Part shown: one piece after another, positions 27,443 to 36,625 of the stretch
Layout: each line of letters starts with the position of its first letter
How positions within the stretch are numbered: the stretch's first letter is position 1
Assembly: GCF_014650675.1 (NCBI RefSeq)
Contig: NZ_BMVK01000001.1
Coordinates: 1,044,125 to 1,108,124, forward strand
DNA: 64,000 nucleotides
Direction of reading: 5' to 3'
From: Streptomyces anulatus
Lineage (GTDB): Bacteria > Actinomycetota > Actinomycetes > Streptomycetales > Streptomycetaceae
Program-made: the position numbers and the translations under genes
The notes under the pieces: model-generated
What the model saw: the letters and a program-made list of their open reading frames with translations, nothing else
What the model was told of the DNA's origin: nothing
The model's database searches: none

Positions 27443-29341
27443 CTACCGGCCGGTTGTGGAGAACTCCGTCACCGTCACGTACCGCTCGCGCACTTCGCGG
27501 TAGCGCACCAGCTCGGCCGCGACCGGGTCCAGGACCCTGGCCCGGCCGCACCCGGCCGCCGCCTCGCGCAGCCGCCGCTCGGCGTCCTGCCCGTACCGCC
27601 TGGCCGGTCCCCGGATGGCCGCGGCGCAGGACCACTCCACCAGCGGGCCGCCGACCACTCCGGCCAGCATGATGAGCGCGGGCGTGACGAGCCCCGGCTC
27701 CAGGACGCCGATGATCTGGCCGACCAGCCACAGGCCGCCGAAGATCTGGAGGAGCGTCATCGACACCTGGGCCAGCACCGCGGCGGGCCACCACTTCGGC
27801 CGGGGCGGCTTGGCCGGACGACCGCCGAGCGGGGCGCCGAGCGGGGCGGCTGCCTGTCCCGCCTCCGTTCCACCGCCCCGCTTGGACGCGCCGGGGGCCC
27901 CGGCCTTGACCGCCAGTTCGTCCAGCGCCTCGGGCAGCCCCTTCGCCCCGTTGAACGCGGCCTCGCGCACCGCCTGCGCCCAGGGTCCCGGCAGCCCGTC
28001 CGCGGCGTCGTCCGCGACGATCCGCACCGCCTGCTCGACCCGCTGCCGGGCCGTCAGTTCCTCCTCGGGCGGGGTGAGCGCCTGGCCCATCCGGTCCAGG
28101 CTGCCGGGCAGGCCCCGGTTCTCGTACCAGCGCCAGAGCCGCAGCCACGGCGTCCCGCAGGCCCGCCCGGCGTTCCTGCGCCACTCCCGCTCGGCGGCCT
28201 GTCCGGCGGCCGCCGCGCCGACGGCCTCGGCCAGCCGGTCGGTGAACTCCTCGCGGGCCCGCTCGCCGAGACCGGGCCGCCCCTCGGCCACGTACACCGG
28301 GCGCAGCCGCGCCGCCGCCGCGTCGATGTCGGCGGAGAGGCGGCGGGTGGCGGCCGTGCGGTCCTGGACGAAGCGGCCGATCATCTCGCGGAGTTCGGGC
28401 ACCCCGTCGCCGGTGAGCGCGGACAGGGACATGACGGTGGCACCGGGTTCGCCGTGCTCGCCGAGCGCGATGCCGTCCTCGTCGAGGAGACGGCGCAGGT
28501 CGTCGAGCACGAGGTCGGCCGCCTCGCCGGGCAGCCGGTCGGTCTGGTTGAGGACGACGAAGGTGACCTCGGCGTGTCCGGCGAGCGGGCGCAGATAGCG
28601 CTCGTGGAGGGCGGCGTCGGCGTACTTCTCCGGGTCGACGACCCAGATCACCGCGTCGACCAGGGCCAGGACCCGGTCCACCTGGTCGCGGTGTTCGGTG
28701 GCGGCCGAGTCGTGGTCGGGGAGGTCGACCAGGACGAGTCCCTGGAGCGCCTCGTCGAAGGCGGCGGGCCCGGGGTGGGGCCTGCGGCGCAGCCGGCCGG
28801 GGACGGCGAGGCGGTCCAGCAGGCCGGCGGCCCCGTCGGTCCAGCTGCACGCGATGGGCTGGGAGGTGGTGGGGCGGCGCAGCCCGGTGTCGGAGATCGG
28901 GGCCCCGGCGAGCGCGTTGAACAGGGTCGACTTCCCGCTGCCGGTGGCTCCCGCGACGGCGATGACCGTGTGCCGCGAGGAGAGCCGCTGCCGGGCGGCG
29001 GCCTCGTCCAGCACGCGTCCCGCCTCGGCGAGGGTGTCCCGGTCGAGCCGGGCGCGGGAGAGTCCGACGAGTTCGCGCAGGGCGTCGAGCCGGGGCGGCA
29101 GCGGCCCGCCGGAGGGGACGTACGCCTCGACCTGCGGCTCCGCGTCGTCCTCGGCGGGTGCTCGGGGCGCGGCTTCCCCGGCCTCGTCGGCTTCGGCGGC
29201 CGCCGCGCGCCGCGCGATGAGCCCGTCGTCCCAGCGCCCGTCCCTGCCCCTGCCCGAGGTGTCCCCGGCCGCCTTCCCGCTGCCGCCACCGTTGCTGTCG
29301 CCGTTGCCGTTGCCGTTGTCCTGGTCCGTGACGGCGGTCAT
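27443..29341 (-). CDS. dynB: Dynamin-like GTPase DynB (sporulation septation)
   Basis: Encodes 632 residues. After a disordered Gly/Asn-rich N-terminus, the GTPase domain has P-loop [10 protein letters not shown]2 RPTTSQP, G3 LVDLPDHDS and G4 NQTD. A hydrophobic block near residues 515-575 gives about two membrane helices. This matches DynB, which with DynA stabilises FtsZ rings during sporulation-specific division in Streptomyces. Its start overlaps the stop of the upstream dynamin gene as ATGA. The DynA/DynB assignment uses gene order next to ssbB and the membrane segment being in this protein. Confidence 0.88.
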   Translation of the reverse strand: MTAVTDQDNGNGNGDSNGGGSGKAAGDTSGRGRDGRWDDGLIARRAAAAEADEAGEAAPRAPAEDDAEPQVEAYVPSGGPLPPRLDALRELVGLSRARLDRDTLAEAGRVLDEAAARQRLSSRHTVIAVAGATGSGKSTLFNALAGAPISDTGLRRPTTSQPIACSWTDGAAGLLDRLAVPGRLRRRPHPGPAAFDEALQGLVLVDLPDHDSAATEHRDQVDRVLALVDAVIWVVDPEKYADAALHERYLRPLAGHAEVTFVVLNQTDRLPGEAADLVLDDLRRLLDEDGIALGEHGEPGATVMSLSALTGDGVPELREMIGRFVQDRTAATRRLSADIDAAAARLRPVYVAEGRPGLGERAREEFTDRLAEAVGAAAAGQAAEREWRRNAGRACGTPWLRLWRWYENRGLPGSLDRMGQALTPPEEELTARQRVEQAVRIVADDAADGLPGPWAQAVREAAFNGAKGLPEALDELAVKAGAPGASKRGGGTEAGQAAAPLGAPLGGRPAKPPRPKWWPAAVLAQVSMTLLQIFGGLWLVGQIIGVLEPGLVTPALIMLAGVVGGPLVEWSCAAAIRGPARRYGQDAERRLREAAAGCGRARVLDPVAAELVRYREVRERYVTVTEFSTTGR

Positions 29342-30987
29342 CGCTGCCACCTCTCCTTCTGCAGTACGGAAAGCGCGGCGATCAGTTCGGCCTGGGGTTC
29401 GGGGGCGACGTCGAGCGCGTCGAGCGGGGCGAGGCGGCGGTCGCGTTCGCCGCCGAGTACCTGGTCGAGGTAGGTCGTCAGCAGCTGGCCGCCCTTGTCG
29501 CGGAGGCGCAGCGCGCCCTGGGCGCCGATGCGTTCGGCGAGCTGCTCCCCCGCCGCACGGGCGCGCCGCCCGCCGAGAAGGGCGGCCGCGAGCAGCGCGG
29601 CGACGGTCTCGGGGGCGGGCGCCACGTTGCGTTCGAGCTGGCGCACCTCCTCCTCGGCCAGTTCCTCCAGGACCCGCCGCCACCGGCGTACGGCGACGGC
29701 GATCCGCCCCTCGATGTCCTCGACGGGCCCCCAGCCCCCGGCTTCCCGTCCGGCGTCCTCGAACCGGAACAGGCCCCCGGCGGGCTCGCGGCGCCACTGG
29801 GTGCGGATCTGTTCGTCGGCGGCGGAGACCGAGCACTGGAGCAGCGCCACCAGGCTGTCGACGAGGGCTTCGAGGAGTTCCTCGGGCGAGCTGTAGAGCG
29901 GGTAGCCGCGCCACCGGGTCCGCGCGTCCCCGGAGAGCACCGCCCCGCTCTGGAGGCGTCGCCGGATCCGGGCGGCCTCCTTGCCGTACGCGTCCTGGAC
30001 CACCCCGGTCAGCCGTACGGAGGCGGCGTACTGGGCGGCGACGGCGGAGGCCAGTCCGGGCATTCGCACGTTGAGCGACTGGATGACGCCGGAGGCGGTG
30101 CGCCCCACCGCCTGCTGCCGGGCGGCGGGGTCCTGGGCCCGGTGGGCGAGCCAGGCGCGCAGCGGGGCGACGGCGGTGGTGGGGAGCAGTCCGCTGCCGC
30201 CGCCCGCGGACTCGGGCAGCTCCGGGATGGTGAACCGGGGTACGTCCCCGAGTCCGGCCCGGGTCAGCAGCGCCGCGTACTGCCGGGACACGTCGGCGAT
30301 CACCTGGTGGGGCACCCGGTCGAGGACGGTGACGAGTGCCGCGTCGTACTCCTTCGCGGTGCGCAGCAGGTGCCAGGGCACGGCGTCGGCGTAGCGCGAG
30401 GCGGTGGTGACCATGACCCAGACGTCGGCGGCGCAGATGAGTTCGGCGGCGAGGACCCGGTTGCGGACGACGAGCGAGTCGATGTCGGGGGCGTCCAGGA
30501 GGGCGAGCCCGCGGGGCAGGCTCACGGCGGTCTCCACCCGCAGCGCGGTCTCCCCGTCCTCCCCCCGGGCGGCGAGGTCGTCCAGCCCGTCCGGGTCGGG
30601 CGTCTGACCCGGCGGGAGCCAGATCCGGGTCAGCTGGGGCAGCACCCGCACCCCGGCGAACCAGTGGTGGTCGTCCGGGTGGCAGACCAGGACCGGGGTG
30701 CGCGTGGTGGGCCGCAGCACCCCGGCCTCGCTGACCCGGCATCCCACCAGCGAGTTGACCAGGGTGGACTTGCCGGCCCCGGTGGATCCGCCGATCACGG
30801 CGAGCAGCGGCGCCTCGGGATCCTTGAGGCGTGGCAGGAGGTAGTCGTCGAGCTGGGCGAGGAGTTCGACCCTGGTCTGCCGGGCGCGTTCGGCCCCCGG
30901 CAGGGGCAGTGGAAGACGCACGGCGGCGACACGGTCGCGCAGGGCGGAAAGTGCGTCGATGAGCTGAGGCCGTACGTCCATGGTCAC
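29338..30987 (-). CDS. dynA: Dynamin-like GTPase DynA (sporulation septation)
   Basis: Encodes about 549 residues. GTPase motifs: P-loop [11 protein letters not shown]2 RPTTRTP, G3 LLDAPDIDS and a divergent G4 (TVLDRV). The rest is helical, and I see no certain membrane helix. It is the first gene of the dynA-dynB pair. The start is uncertain: GTG 30987 (chosen from the usual N-terminus of relatives), GTG 30990 or ATG 30981; none has a clear ribosome site. Expression is expected during sporulation, but I could not identify a WhiA or BldD site with confidence. Confidence 0.87.
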   Translation of the reverse strand: MTMDVRPQLIDALSALRDRVAAVRLPLPLPGAERARQTRVELLAQLDDYLLPRLKDPEAPLLAVIGGSTGAGKSTLVNSLVGCRVSEAGVLRPTTRTPVLVCHPDDHHWFAGVRVLPQLTRIWLPPGQTPDPDGLDDLAARGEDGETALRVETAVSLPRGLALLDAPDIDSLVVRNRVLAAELICAADVWVMVTTASRYADAVPWHLLRTAKEYDAALVTVLDRVPHQVIADVSRQYAALLTRAGLGDVPRFTIPELPESAGGGSGLLPTTAVAPLRAWLAHRAQDPAARQQAVGRTASGVIQSLNVRMPGLASAVAAQYAASVRLTGVVQDAYGKEAARIRRRLQSGAVLSGDARTRWRGYPLYSSPEELLEALVDSLVALLQCSVSAADEQIRTQWRREPAGGLFRFEDAGREAGGWGPVEDIEGRIAVAVRRWRRVLEELAEEEVRQLERNVAPAPETVAALLAAALLGGRRARAAGEQLAERIGAQGALRLRDKGGQLLTTYLDQVLGGERDRRLAPLDALDVAPEPQAELIAALSVLQKERWQR

Positions 30988-31287
30988 CACATGCGAAGAA
31001 TGCCCAATTTTGGAGCCTTTTTGAAGCGTATAGCCCCCTCTGCGCGGCGGTTCCACCCTCTGGACAGAGTCAGGACAGAGGGGACGAGTGGGGCGGGGGC
31101 ATAACGAGTGCACAACACCCGGCGCGAGGGGAGCGAAAACCGATGCAGGAATCGCACCTACCTGCGATTATCGGTTCGCTTCACCGAACCTCCACATCGT
31201 GCCACGCAGGTGAAGCAACCGGGTCCAGGGGATCGGAGCCCTATCCTTGTCCCGGCACGGCCACGGAACCACCGATCAGGACTCCCG
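30988..31287. other. Intergenic region between dynA and tRNA-Arg
   Basis: No gene is seen in these 300 bases. The part next to dynA is relatively AT-rich (31000-31040). On the minus strand TATACG (31026-31031) could serve as a -10 box, but no good -35 box accompanies it. GGACAGAG occurs twice, at 31062 and 31073, 11 bases apart, inside an inverted repeat CCCTCTG/CAGAGGG (31056-31082). The region probably holds the dynA promoter and the tRNA promoter. Confidence 0.55.
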
Positions 31288-31360
31288 GCCCCCGTAGCTC
31301 AGTGGATAGAGCAGGCGCCTTCTAAGCGCTTGGCCGCAGGTTCGAGTCCTGCCGGGGGCG
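31288..31360 (+). tRNA. tRNA-Arg (anticodon TCT)
   Basis: A 73-nt cloverleaf: acceptor GCCCCCG pairs with CGGGGGC, D arm GCTC/GAGC, anticodon stem GGCGC/GCGCT (one G-U pair) around CTTCTAA with anticodon TCT, and T arm GCAGG/CCTGC with loop TTCGAGT. The discriminator is G and CCA is not encoded. It reads AGA, a rare codon in this GC-rich genome. No integrase or duplicated 3' end lies near, so there is no sign of an integrated element here. Confidence 0.97.
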
Positions 31361-31379
31361 CACCGACCGCACCATCGAG

Positions 31380-31405
31380 AGGCCCTCCGCACAGGAGGGC
31401 CTTTT
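31380..31405 (+). terminator. Rho-independent terminator after tRNA-Arg
   Basis: A perfect 9-bp stem AGGCCCTCC / GGAGGGCCT with a 5-base loop is followed by TTTC. It starts 20 bases after the tRNA and should end its transcript; its symmetry may also help stop the facing ABC operon. Confidence 0.85.
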
Positions 31406-31521
31406 CGTCGGTCAGGGGCACGTTAGCGAGCACGGCGTCACGTCGGCATAAGCAGCCCCTCGTGCATCCCCGCAGGCCGCCCGCCGCATACGTCCCGCCC
31501 GCCACACCCGCCCCCTCCCTC

Positions 31522-32310
31522 TCACGCGTCCCGCCGCCTGAGCAGCACCAGAGCCCCGAGCGTGAGCGCCGTCGTGCAGGCGGCGACCAGGAGCAGCGAG
31601 GGCCAGGGGCCCAGGCTGCCCACCGCTTCGGCGGCGGCGTCCGATGTCTGGGTGAGCTTCTCCAGGGCGGCCGTCGGGGACAGTCCGGCGACCCAGCGTT
31701 CGGCGTCGCCGAAGAGGGGACCGAACAGGGACGGCAGGAGCAGCAGGCCGATCACCGTGGTGACCGCTCCCGCGGAGTGGCGTACGAGGAAGCCGACGGC
31801 GAGGCCGAGCACGGCGGCCACCGCGAAGGACGCGGCGATGCCGAACAGGGCGGGCAACGGCTCGCCCTGGGCGTACCGGCCCTCCGGAAGCATCGCGTCC
31901 CCGACGAGGTAGGCGGCTGTGCAGGAGGCCAGGGCGAGGATGTACATCACGCCCGCCACCAGTGTCGCCTTGGCCGCGAGGACCGTGCCCCGGCGGGGGC
32001 CGGCGGCGAACGTCGTACGGATGGTGCCGCTGCTGTACTCGCCCGAGGCGACGAGCGCCCCGACGACCGCGGCCAGCATCTGGGCGACGACGGTGAGCGT
32101 GAGGCTGCCGCCGAGGACGGTGTCGTCGGGCTGCAGGCTGCCGCTGGCGGCGATGAACACCGCGCCGACAACGGGCAGTACGGCGGTGGCCGCGGTCGTC
32201 CACACCGTGGAGCGCACGCTGCGGAACTTGATCCATTCGTGGGCGAGGGCCTCCCGGAAGCCGGTCCGTCGCGTGTGGGTGGCGGGAAGGGGGAGCGTGG
32301 TCGTGGTCAT
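31522..32310 (-). CDS. ABC-2 type transporter permease
   Basis: Encodes 262 residues with about six membrane helices and no large outside domain. The N-terminal ALAHEWIKFRSVRSTVWT and the segment SGEYSSGTIRTTFAAGPRRG are typical of actinobacterial ABC-2 permeases paired with a DrrA-like ATPase. The start ATG overlaps the stop of the ATPase gene. Substrate unknown; the linked two-component system suggests induced export or self-protection against a membrane-active compound. Confidence 0.9.
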   Translation of the reverse strand: MTTTTLPLPATHTRRTGFREALAHEWIKFRSVRSTVWTTAATAVLPVVGAVFIAASGSLQPDDTVLGGSLTLTVVAQMLAAVVGALVASGEYSSGTIRTTFAAGPRRGTVLAAKATLVAGVMYILALASCTAAYLVGDAMLPEGRYAQGEPLPALFGIAASFAVAAVLGLAVGFLVRHSAGAVTTVIGLLLLPSLFGPLFGDAERWVAGLSPTAALEKLTQTSDAAAEAVGSLGPWPSLLLVAACTTALTLGALVLLRRRDA

Positions 32311-33260
32311 CGGGCCGTCTCCTTCTGCCTGGTCGTGGTGGCCTCCTGGGGGCGGTCCTCGGCCCGGTATTCCACCGAGGACCGCGACAGCGTCGTGTAG
32401 ACCTCCTCCAAGGAGGAGTGGGCGGGCGTGAGTTCATGGACGGCGACCCCGTGGTCGCGGGCCAGGTCGCCGATGGACGGGGCGTCGGGGCCGTCGACCC
32501 GCCAGCCGCCCCGGGCGTCCAGCCGCACGTGTGCTCCGGCCGCTTCCAGCAGGGTGCGCAGCCGTTCCGGTTCGGGGGACCTGACGAGGGTGTGCGCGCG
32601 GGAGTTGGTCTCGATGAAGTCGCGCATGGCCGTGTCCGCGATGAGCCGGCCCTGTCCGATCACGACGATGTGGTCGGCCGTCAGCTCCATCTCGCTCATG
32701 AGGTGACTGGAGAGGAAGACCGTGCGGCCCTCCGCCGCCAGGGACTTCATGAGTCCGCGGATCCAGCGGATGCCCTCGGTGTCGAGGCCGTTGACCGGTT
32801 CGTCGAGGATCAGCACCTCCGGGTCCCCGATCAGTGCCGCCGCGATGCCCAGCCGCTGGCCCATGCCGAGCGAGAAGCCCTTGGTGCGCCTGCGGGCCGT
32901 CTCCTCGGGGAGGCCGACCAGGTCCAGCACCTCCGCCACGCGGCGGCGCGGGATGCCGTTGCTCGCGGCGAGCCCGGCCAGGTGGTGGTAGGCGGAGCGG
33001 CCGCCGTGGACGCCCTTGGCGTCGAGCAGCGAGCCGACCGCCCGCAGCGGTACGGGCAGGTCCGCGTAGGCCTTGCCGCCCACGGTGACACGCCCGGCGC
33101 TCGGGGAGTCGAGGCCCAGGATCAGGCGCATGGTGGTCGATTTCCCGGCGCCGTTCGGGCCGAGGAAGCCGGTCACCCGGCCCGGCCGGACCGTGAACGA
33201 CAGCCGGTCGACGGCGGTTCGCCCGCCGTAGCGTTTGGTGAGTTCCGTTGCTTCGATCAT
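32307..33260 (-). CDS. ABC transporter ATP-binding protein (DrrA type)
   Basis: Encodes 317 residues. Walker [10 protein letters not shown], signature FSLGMGQRLGIA (in the degenerate form usual for this subfamily), Walker B VLILDEPVNGLD and the switch His in FLSSHLMSE are present. A C-terminal 90-residue extension is normal for ABC-2 exporters. It is co-transcribed with the permease (ATGA overlap) and lies 79 bases after the response-regulator gene. Confidence 0.92.
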   Translation of the reverse strand: MIEATELTKRYGGRTAVDRLSFTVRPGRVTGFLGPNGAGKSTTMRLILGLDSPSAGRVTVGGKAYADLPVPLRAVGSLLDAKGVHGGRSAYHHLAGLAASNGIPRRRVAEVLDLVGLPEETARRRTKGFSLGMGQRLGIAAALIGDPEVLILDEPVNGLDTEGIRWIRGLMKSLAAEGRTVFLSSHLMSEMELTADHIVVIGQGRLIADTAMRDFIETNSRAHTLVRSPEPERLRTLLEAAGAHVRLDARGGWRVDGPDAPSIGDLARDHGVAVHELTPAHSSLEEVYTTLSRSSVEYRAEDRPQEATTTRQKETAR

Positions 33261-33339
33261 GCGGCCGACGCTACGAGCGGGGGGCCGATCCCGAATCCTC
33301 CGGCGGGAGTCGCCTCCTGCTCCCCCGGGAGTACCGGTT

Positions 33340-34044
33340 CTAGCGTTCTCCCGCCCTGACCAGGCCCGTTTCGTAGGCGAGGACCACCAGCTGGGCCCGG
33401 TCGCGGGCGCCGAGCTTCGTCATGGTCCGGCTGACATGGGTCTTCGCGGTCAGCGGGCTCATGATCAGCGCCCTGCCGATCTCCTCGTTGGACAGTCCGG
33501 CGGCGACGAGCGCCATCACCTCACGCTCCCGGCCGGTGAGAACGGCGAGCCGTTCGGCGCCCGCCGCCTCGGGGGCCTTCAGCCGGGCGAACTCCTCGAT
33601 CACCCGGCGGGTGACCGCGGGGGCGAGCAGACTCCGGCCCGCCGCGACCGTGCGGATCGCGGCGCGCAGGTCGTCCGGCTCGATGTCCTTCAGCAGAAAG
33701 CCCGCGGCGCCGTGCCGGAGGGCCTCGAAGACGTACGCGTCGACCTGGTACGTGGTGAGCATGACCACGCGGACCCCGTCGAGGGAGCGGTCCTCGGCGA
33801 TCCGGCGGGTGGCCTCCAGACCGTCGACGCCGGGCATCCGGATGTCCATCAGCACGACGTCCGGGCGGGTCGTCCGGACCGCCTCGACGGCGCGGGCCCC
33901 GTCGGCGGCCTCCGCGACGACGACCAGGTCGTCGGTGAGGTCGAGCAGGGCGCGGAATCCGGCCCGTACGACGGTCTGGTCGTCGGCGAGGACCACCCGG
34001 ACGGTCGCCGCGGCCCCCGTCGTGCCGTCCATCCGCCCGGTCAC
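33340..34044 (-). CDS. NarL/LuxR-family response regulator
   Basis: Encodes 234 residues: receiver domain with phospho-acceptor Asp in VVLMDIRMPG and conserved Lys in FLLKDI, then a LuxR HTH (LTGREREVMALVAAGLSNEEI). It follows its sensor kinase gene by 34 bases and precedes the ABC genes, which it probably controls. GTG 34044 is favoured because GGGGGAGC stands 7 bases upstream. Confidence 0.93.
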   Translation of the reverse strand: MTGRMDGTTGAAATVRVVLADDQTVVRAGFRALLDLTDDLVVVAEAADGARAVEAVRTTRPDVVLMDIRMPGVDGLEATRRIAEDRSLDGVRVVMLTTYQVDAYVFEALRHGAAGFLLKDIEPDDLRAAIRTVAAGRSLLAPAVTRRVIEEFARLKAPEAAGAERLAVLTGREREVMALVAAGLSNEEIGRALIMSPLTAKTHVSRTMTKLGARDRAQLVVLAYETGLVRAGER

Positions 34045-34078
34045 GGGGTCGCTCCCCCGGTTGCGTACGGCGTCGTGT

Positions 34079-35254
34079 TCATGAGGGCGCTCCCTCCGTC
34101 GGCAGTTCGGCGCGGACGCGGAATCCGCCGCTCGGCACCGGACCGTACGTGACGCCGCCGCCCACCGCGACCGCCCGCTCCCGCATGCCGATCAGGCCGA
34201 AGCCCCGGTCGGCGGGCGGCACGGCGGGCGGCCGGACCGGGGGGCCGTCGTCCACGACCTCGACGGTCAGCCGGGTGGCGTCGCGGGTCACCGACACCGC
34301 GGCGTGCCGCGCCGCGGAGTGCTTCACCACGTTGGTCAGCGCCTCCTGCACGATCCGGTACGCCGTGGCCTCGACGACCGCGGGCAGGGCGGCGTCCCCC
34401 GTGTCCCGCCGCAGGCTGACCCGCACGCCGCCCGCCTCGACCCCCGCGACCAGCTCGTCCAGCTGGCCGAGGCGGGGAGCCGGAGCCGTGGACTCCGCCG
34501 CGCGCAGGACGGACAGCGTGGCGCGCAGTTCCCGTACGGCTTCCTTGCCGGAGGCGCGCACCTGGGTCATCGCCTGCCGCGACACCTCCGGCGCGGCGTC
34601 CAGCGCGTCGAGGGCGACCCCGGCCTGCACGGTCATCGCACTCACCGTGTGCGCCAGGATGTCGTGGATCTCCCGGGCGACCCGCGCCCGCTCCTGGCGG
34701 ACCCGGCGGGCGGCCTCCCGCTCGCGGTCCTCCTCGGCCCGCGCGGCGCGCGCCGCGTACTCCGCCAGCAGTTCCCGGCGGGTACGCACCACCTCGCCCA
34801 GGAGCAGCGGGACGAGCGGCCAGACCATCTCCAGGACGGGCAGTCCCTGCGGATTGACCACGTCCCGGCCGACCTTCAGCGCCACCGCGCCCGAGACCGT
34901 CGCGGCGATCACCCCGGTCCACAGGGTGCGCCGGCGGTCGCCCAGCACCGCGACCGTGTACAGCGCCACGATCACCGGGAGGTTCAGCAGTTCGCCGATG
35001 TGCCCGTGCAGCGCCCACCCGGCGCAGGCCGCCCCGGTCACGCAGACCACCGGAACGGGCCAACGGCGGCGGCAGGCGAGCGCCGCCAGCGAGACCACGA
35101 GGAGGGCCCAGGTCAGCGCGTCGGCCTGCCGGTAGCCGGGCTCGTTGACGGCCGCGTCGGCGGTGGTGAACACCCCCACCACCGCCACCACCAGCAGATC
35201 CGCGACGATCGGCGGCAGAGCCCGCGCACGGGCGGCCAGGCGGTCGAAGGTCAT
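34079..35254 (-). CDS. Sensor histidine kinase (HisKA_3 / NarX-type)
   Basis: Encodes 391 residues. The N-terminal half has about four to six membrane helices without a separate sensor domain. The dimerisation domain has the phospho-acceptor His in AREIHDILAHTVSAM, and the ATPase domain has the N box EALTNVVKHS, DDGPP and GFGLIGMRERA. ATG 35254 follows GGGAG closely. It is the first gene of the kinase-regulator-ABC operon; small kinases like this often sense membrane stress or the exported compound itself. Confidence 0.92.
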   Translation of the reverse strand: MTFDRLAARARALPPIVADLLVVAVVGVFTTADAAVNEPGYRQADALTWALLVVSLAALACRRRWPVPVVCVTGAACAGWALHGHIGELLNLPVIVALYTVAVLGDRRRTLWTGVIAATVSGAVALKVGRDVVNPQGLPVLEMVWPLVPLLLGEVVRTRRELLAEYAARAARAEEDREREAARRVRQERARVAREIHDILAHTVSAMTVQAGVALDALDAAPEVSRQAMTQVRASGKEAVRELRATLSVLRAAESTAPAPRLGQLDELVAGVEAGGVRVSLRRDTGDAALPAVVEATAYRIVQEALTNVVKHSAARHAAVSVTRDATRLTVEVVDDGPPVRPPAVPPADRGFGLIGMRERAVAVGGGVTYGPVPSGGFRVRAELPTEGAPS

Positions 35255-35624
35255 CACTCCCTCACGGTAGGAGGCGGGACGTCCGGCCGCATACGACAGC
35301 GGGAGTACTCCGGCCCGCGCCCCGGCCGTACGGAGGAGACAGGCCCTAGGGGCTGTGCACATCGGGCAGGAGTTCGGACATTCCCGGACGGGAGTTCGGG
35401 CACGGCGCAACCTTCCGCGCGGCAGGACGTTCGGCAGGGCCTGGGAGCGGGCAAATCGATCAGGTGGGCCCGAAGGCGGAATCCCCGCCGCAGGGCGCTC
35501 CCGACCGTCCCGTCACCCGGCGGGCGCACCCGGCTCCGTGCCGCCGTCCGCCCCGCCGGGTCCCGCCGACCGCACACCGAAGCGCCCGCGTGAACTACGC
35601 ACCATCAGGGAAAGGAGCGCCGCG
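35255..35624. other. 370-base intergenic region between sensor kinase and amidase
   Basis: No gene is seen. The region should hold the divergent promoters of the kinase operon and the amidase gene. GGAGTTCGG occurs twice, at 35369 and 35391, exactly 22 bases (two helical turns) apart, which could be paired sites for a regulator such as the adjacent response regulator. The ribosome site AAAGGAG (35611-35617) belongs to the amidase. Confidence 0.5.
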
Positions 35625-36500
35625 ATGGCGACGCCGCTGTCTGCAGCCAGGCTGCTCAAAGCCCTCCGCGACGAAGGCCTCCACGTCGTCGAACACCGGA
35701 GCTGGCGTACCAACAACCGGAATCACAAGGGACCCTGGGGTCCGGCACACGGCGTGATGATCCATCACACCGTCACCTCGGGCACCGCCTCCTCGGTCGA
35801 ACTCTGCTACAACGGCCACTCCGCCCTGCCCGGACCGCTCTGCCACGGGGTCATCGCCAAGGACGGGTCCGTCCACCTCGTGGGGAACGGACGGGCCAAC
35901 CATGCCGGGCTCGGCGACGACGACGTCCTGCGCGCCGTCATCGCGGAGAAGGCGCTGCCCCCGGACAACGAGGCCAACACCGACGGCAACCGGCACTTCT
36001 ACGGGTTCGAATGCGTCAACCTCGGTGACGGCAAGGACCCCTGGCCGGCGGCCCAGCTGCTGGCGATCGAGCGGGCGGCCGCCGCTCTCTGCCGGGCGCA
36101 CGGCTGGTCGCAGCGGTCGGTGATCGGGCATCTGGAGTGGCAGCCGGGCAAGGTCGATCCGCGCGGGTTCACCATGAACTCGATGCGCTCGCGGATCGGC
36201 AAGCGGCTGGGCGGCTCCCCGGACGGGCCCTCCGATCCGCCGCCGAAGCCGACGTACGAGCCGTTCCCGGGGGCCGCGTTCTTCAAGGTGGGCCGCAACA
36301 GCGCGGTCGTCACGGCGATGGGCAAGCGTCTGGTGTCCGAGGGCTGCGGCCGGTACACGGTGGGTCCCGGCCCGGCCTGGTCCGAGGCCGACCGGAAGTC
36401 GTACGCCGCCTGGCAGCGCAAGCTGGGCTACACGGGCGGCGACGCGGACGGCGTTCCCGGCAAGAGCAGTTGGGACCGGCTCAAGGTGCCCAACGTGTGA
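35625..36500 (+). CDS. N-acetylmuramoyl-L-alanine amidase with C-terminal peptidoglycan-binding-like module
   Basis: Encodes 291 residues. An Amidase_2/PGRP domain covers about residues 20-185: the zinc ligands fit the His in GVMIHHTVTSG and the His/Asp of GHLEWQPGKVDP, with FYGFECVNLGDG in the core. It cuts the bond between muramic acid and the stem peptide. The C-terminal 75 residues (FFKVGRNSAVVTAMGKRL to SSWDRLKV) resemble a wall-binding module common in Streptomyces lysins. No signal peptide or membrane segment is seen, which is unusual for a wall enzyme outside a prophage. AAAGGAG stands 7 bases before the ATG. Confidence 0.88.
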   Translation: MATPLSAARLLKALRDEGLHVVEHRSWRTNNRNHKGPWGPAHGVMIHHTVTSGTASSVELCYNGHSALPGPLCHGVIAKDGSVHLVGNGRANHAGLGDDDVLRAVIAEKALPPDNEANTDGNRHFYGFECVNLGDGKDPWPAAQLLAIERAAAALCRAHGWSQRSVIGHLEWQPGKVDPRGFTMNSMRSRIGKRLGGSPDGPSDPPPKPTYEPFPGAAFFKVGRNSAVVTAMGKRLVSEGCGRYTVGPGPAWSEADRKSYAAWQRKLGYTGGDADGVPGKSSWDRLKVPNV

Positions 36501-36515
36501 CGAAGGCGCGCGTAT

Positions 36516-36562
36516 CCGGCTCCTCCCCTCCCCGACCGAGGTGAGGGGGGAGGAGAGCCGGA
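36516..36562 (+). terminator. Hairpin downstream of the amidase gene
   Basis: A long GC-rich inverted repeat (CCGGCTCCTCCCCTCCCC paired, with small mismatches, to GGGGGGAGGAGAGCCGG) begins 15 bases after the amidase stop. There is no T run, as is common in Streptomyces. It lies between convergent genes and may serve both. Two copies of GGACCCTTGCA follow it. Confidence 0.65.
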
Positions 36563-36625
36563 CCCTTGCAGGACCCTTGCAGGACCAGTGCCGGACGGTT
36601 GACGGGATCCGCCCGGTCGCGCGGG

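Noticed and set aside
27443..30742. One large 1099-codon dynamin fusion
   Set aside because: The upstream part is out of frame with dynA; DynB starts at 29341 with an ATGA overlap, so there are two separate proteins.
31288..31360. tRNA-Arg as an integration site for a mobile element
   Set aside because: No integrase, excisionase or second copy of the tRNA 3' end is found near it, and flanking genes are ordinary.
31108..32400. 430-codon frame on the plus strand across the tRNA
   Set aside because: It runs through tRNA-Arg, a terminator and antisense of the ABC permease; the composition is not protein-like.
35625..36500. Prophage remnant marked by an endolysin-like amidase
   Set aside because: No holin, tail, capsid or integrase gene is adjacent; GC and codon use match the neighbours.
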